From DQTL01 sp964396505 (GTDB lineage Bacteria > Bacteroidota > Bacteroidia > Flavobacteriales > Flavobacteriaceae): DNA of 5,671 nucleotides. The stretch spans positions 1 to 5,671 of the forward strand of contig CAYNFJ010000127.1 of NCBI GenBank assembly GCA_964396505.1, given 5' to 3'. The translations under genes and the position numbers were made by a program. This document shows positions 5,580-5,671 of this stretch, one piece after another. Positions within the stretch are counted from its first letter, which is position 1. Every line of letters starts with the position of its first letter. The notes under the pieces were generated by a model that was not told the origin of the DNA, made no database searches, and saw nothing but the letters and a program-made list of their open reading frames with translations.

Positions 5580-5671
5580 CTACCTACGCACCAAGCTAAA
5601 ATGTCCTTTTTTCACCCTGCCGTCTTCCAGTTCCACACTGAACCAATAGTCGGTTGAGGGGAGTTTGTAGC
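5580..5671 (-). CDS. C-terminal end of an upstream T9SS type B sorting-domain protein (5' part outside window)
   Basis: Only the last 29 codons and the TAG stop (5582..5580) are in view. The residues include YKLPSTDYWF, then SVELEDGRVKKGHFSLVRR at the end. The LPSTDYWF block and the terminal GHFSL plus basic residues are the signature of the T9SS type B sorting domain, also called the gliding-motility-associated C-terminal domain. This domain directs a Sec-exported protein through the type IX translocon to the cell surface. In the family the last residues are usually GHFSLKR, so this copy has a small variation (VRR). The body of the protein, and so its function, lies outside the window. It is on the same strand as the giant gene, 118 bp upstream of it. 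Confidence 0.92.
   Translation of the reverse strand, partial: YKLPSTDYWFSVELEDGRVKKGHFSLVRR

Overview
The window comes from a member of the Bacteroidota, most likely Flavobacteriia. The evidence is an AT-rich genome, no Shine-Dalgarno sequence before the one visible start codon, and two adjacent minus-strand genes of the type IX secretion system (T9SS) cell-surface kind. One of these shows the characteristic C-terminal ending of a type B sorting domain (motifs LPSTDYWF and GHFSL).

Layout, in the direction of transcription (right to left). At 5671..5580 lie the last 29 codons and stop of an upstream gene, which encode the end of a T9SS type B (gliding-motility-associated) C-terminal domain. 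A 118 bp AT-rich intergenic region follows (5462..5579), with weak hairpins and one candidate Bacteroidota-type promoter. From 5461 to the left edge runs one uninterrupted reading frame of 1820 codons, still open at base 1. Its stop lies outside the window.

The large protein has a Sec signal peptide (residues 1-21), an N-terminal globular domain (about 22-263) of a kind common in flavobacterial T9SS type B proteins, and two Ig/PKD-like modules (about 264-318 and 319-406). Then come fifteen tandem repeats of 92-97 residues (407-1820) that continue to the edge. Every repeat carries exactly two cysteines, an acidic Asp-rich loop after the first one, and a strongly conserved segment around NPQTIYVRLEN. 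This is the architecture of a long, disulfide-stabilised surface stalk or adhesin. Its ligand cannot be read from the sequence.

The two genes look like a tandem pair of secreted surface proteins that use the same export route. No RNA gene, mobile element or CRISPR array was seen. The + strand reading frames inside the large gene are antisense shadows. All translations and alignments were done by hand, so family assignments rest on recognised motifs and not on a database search.
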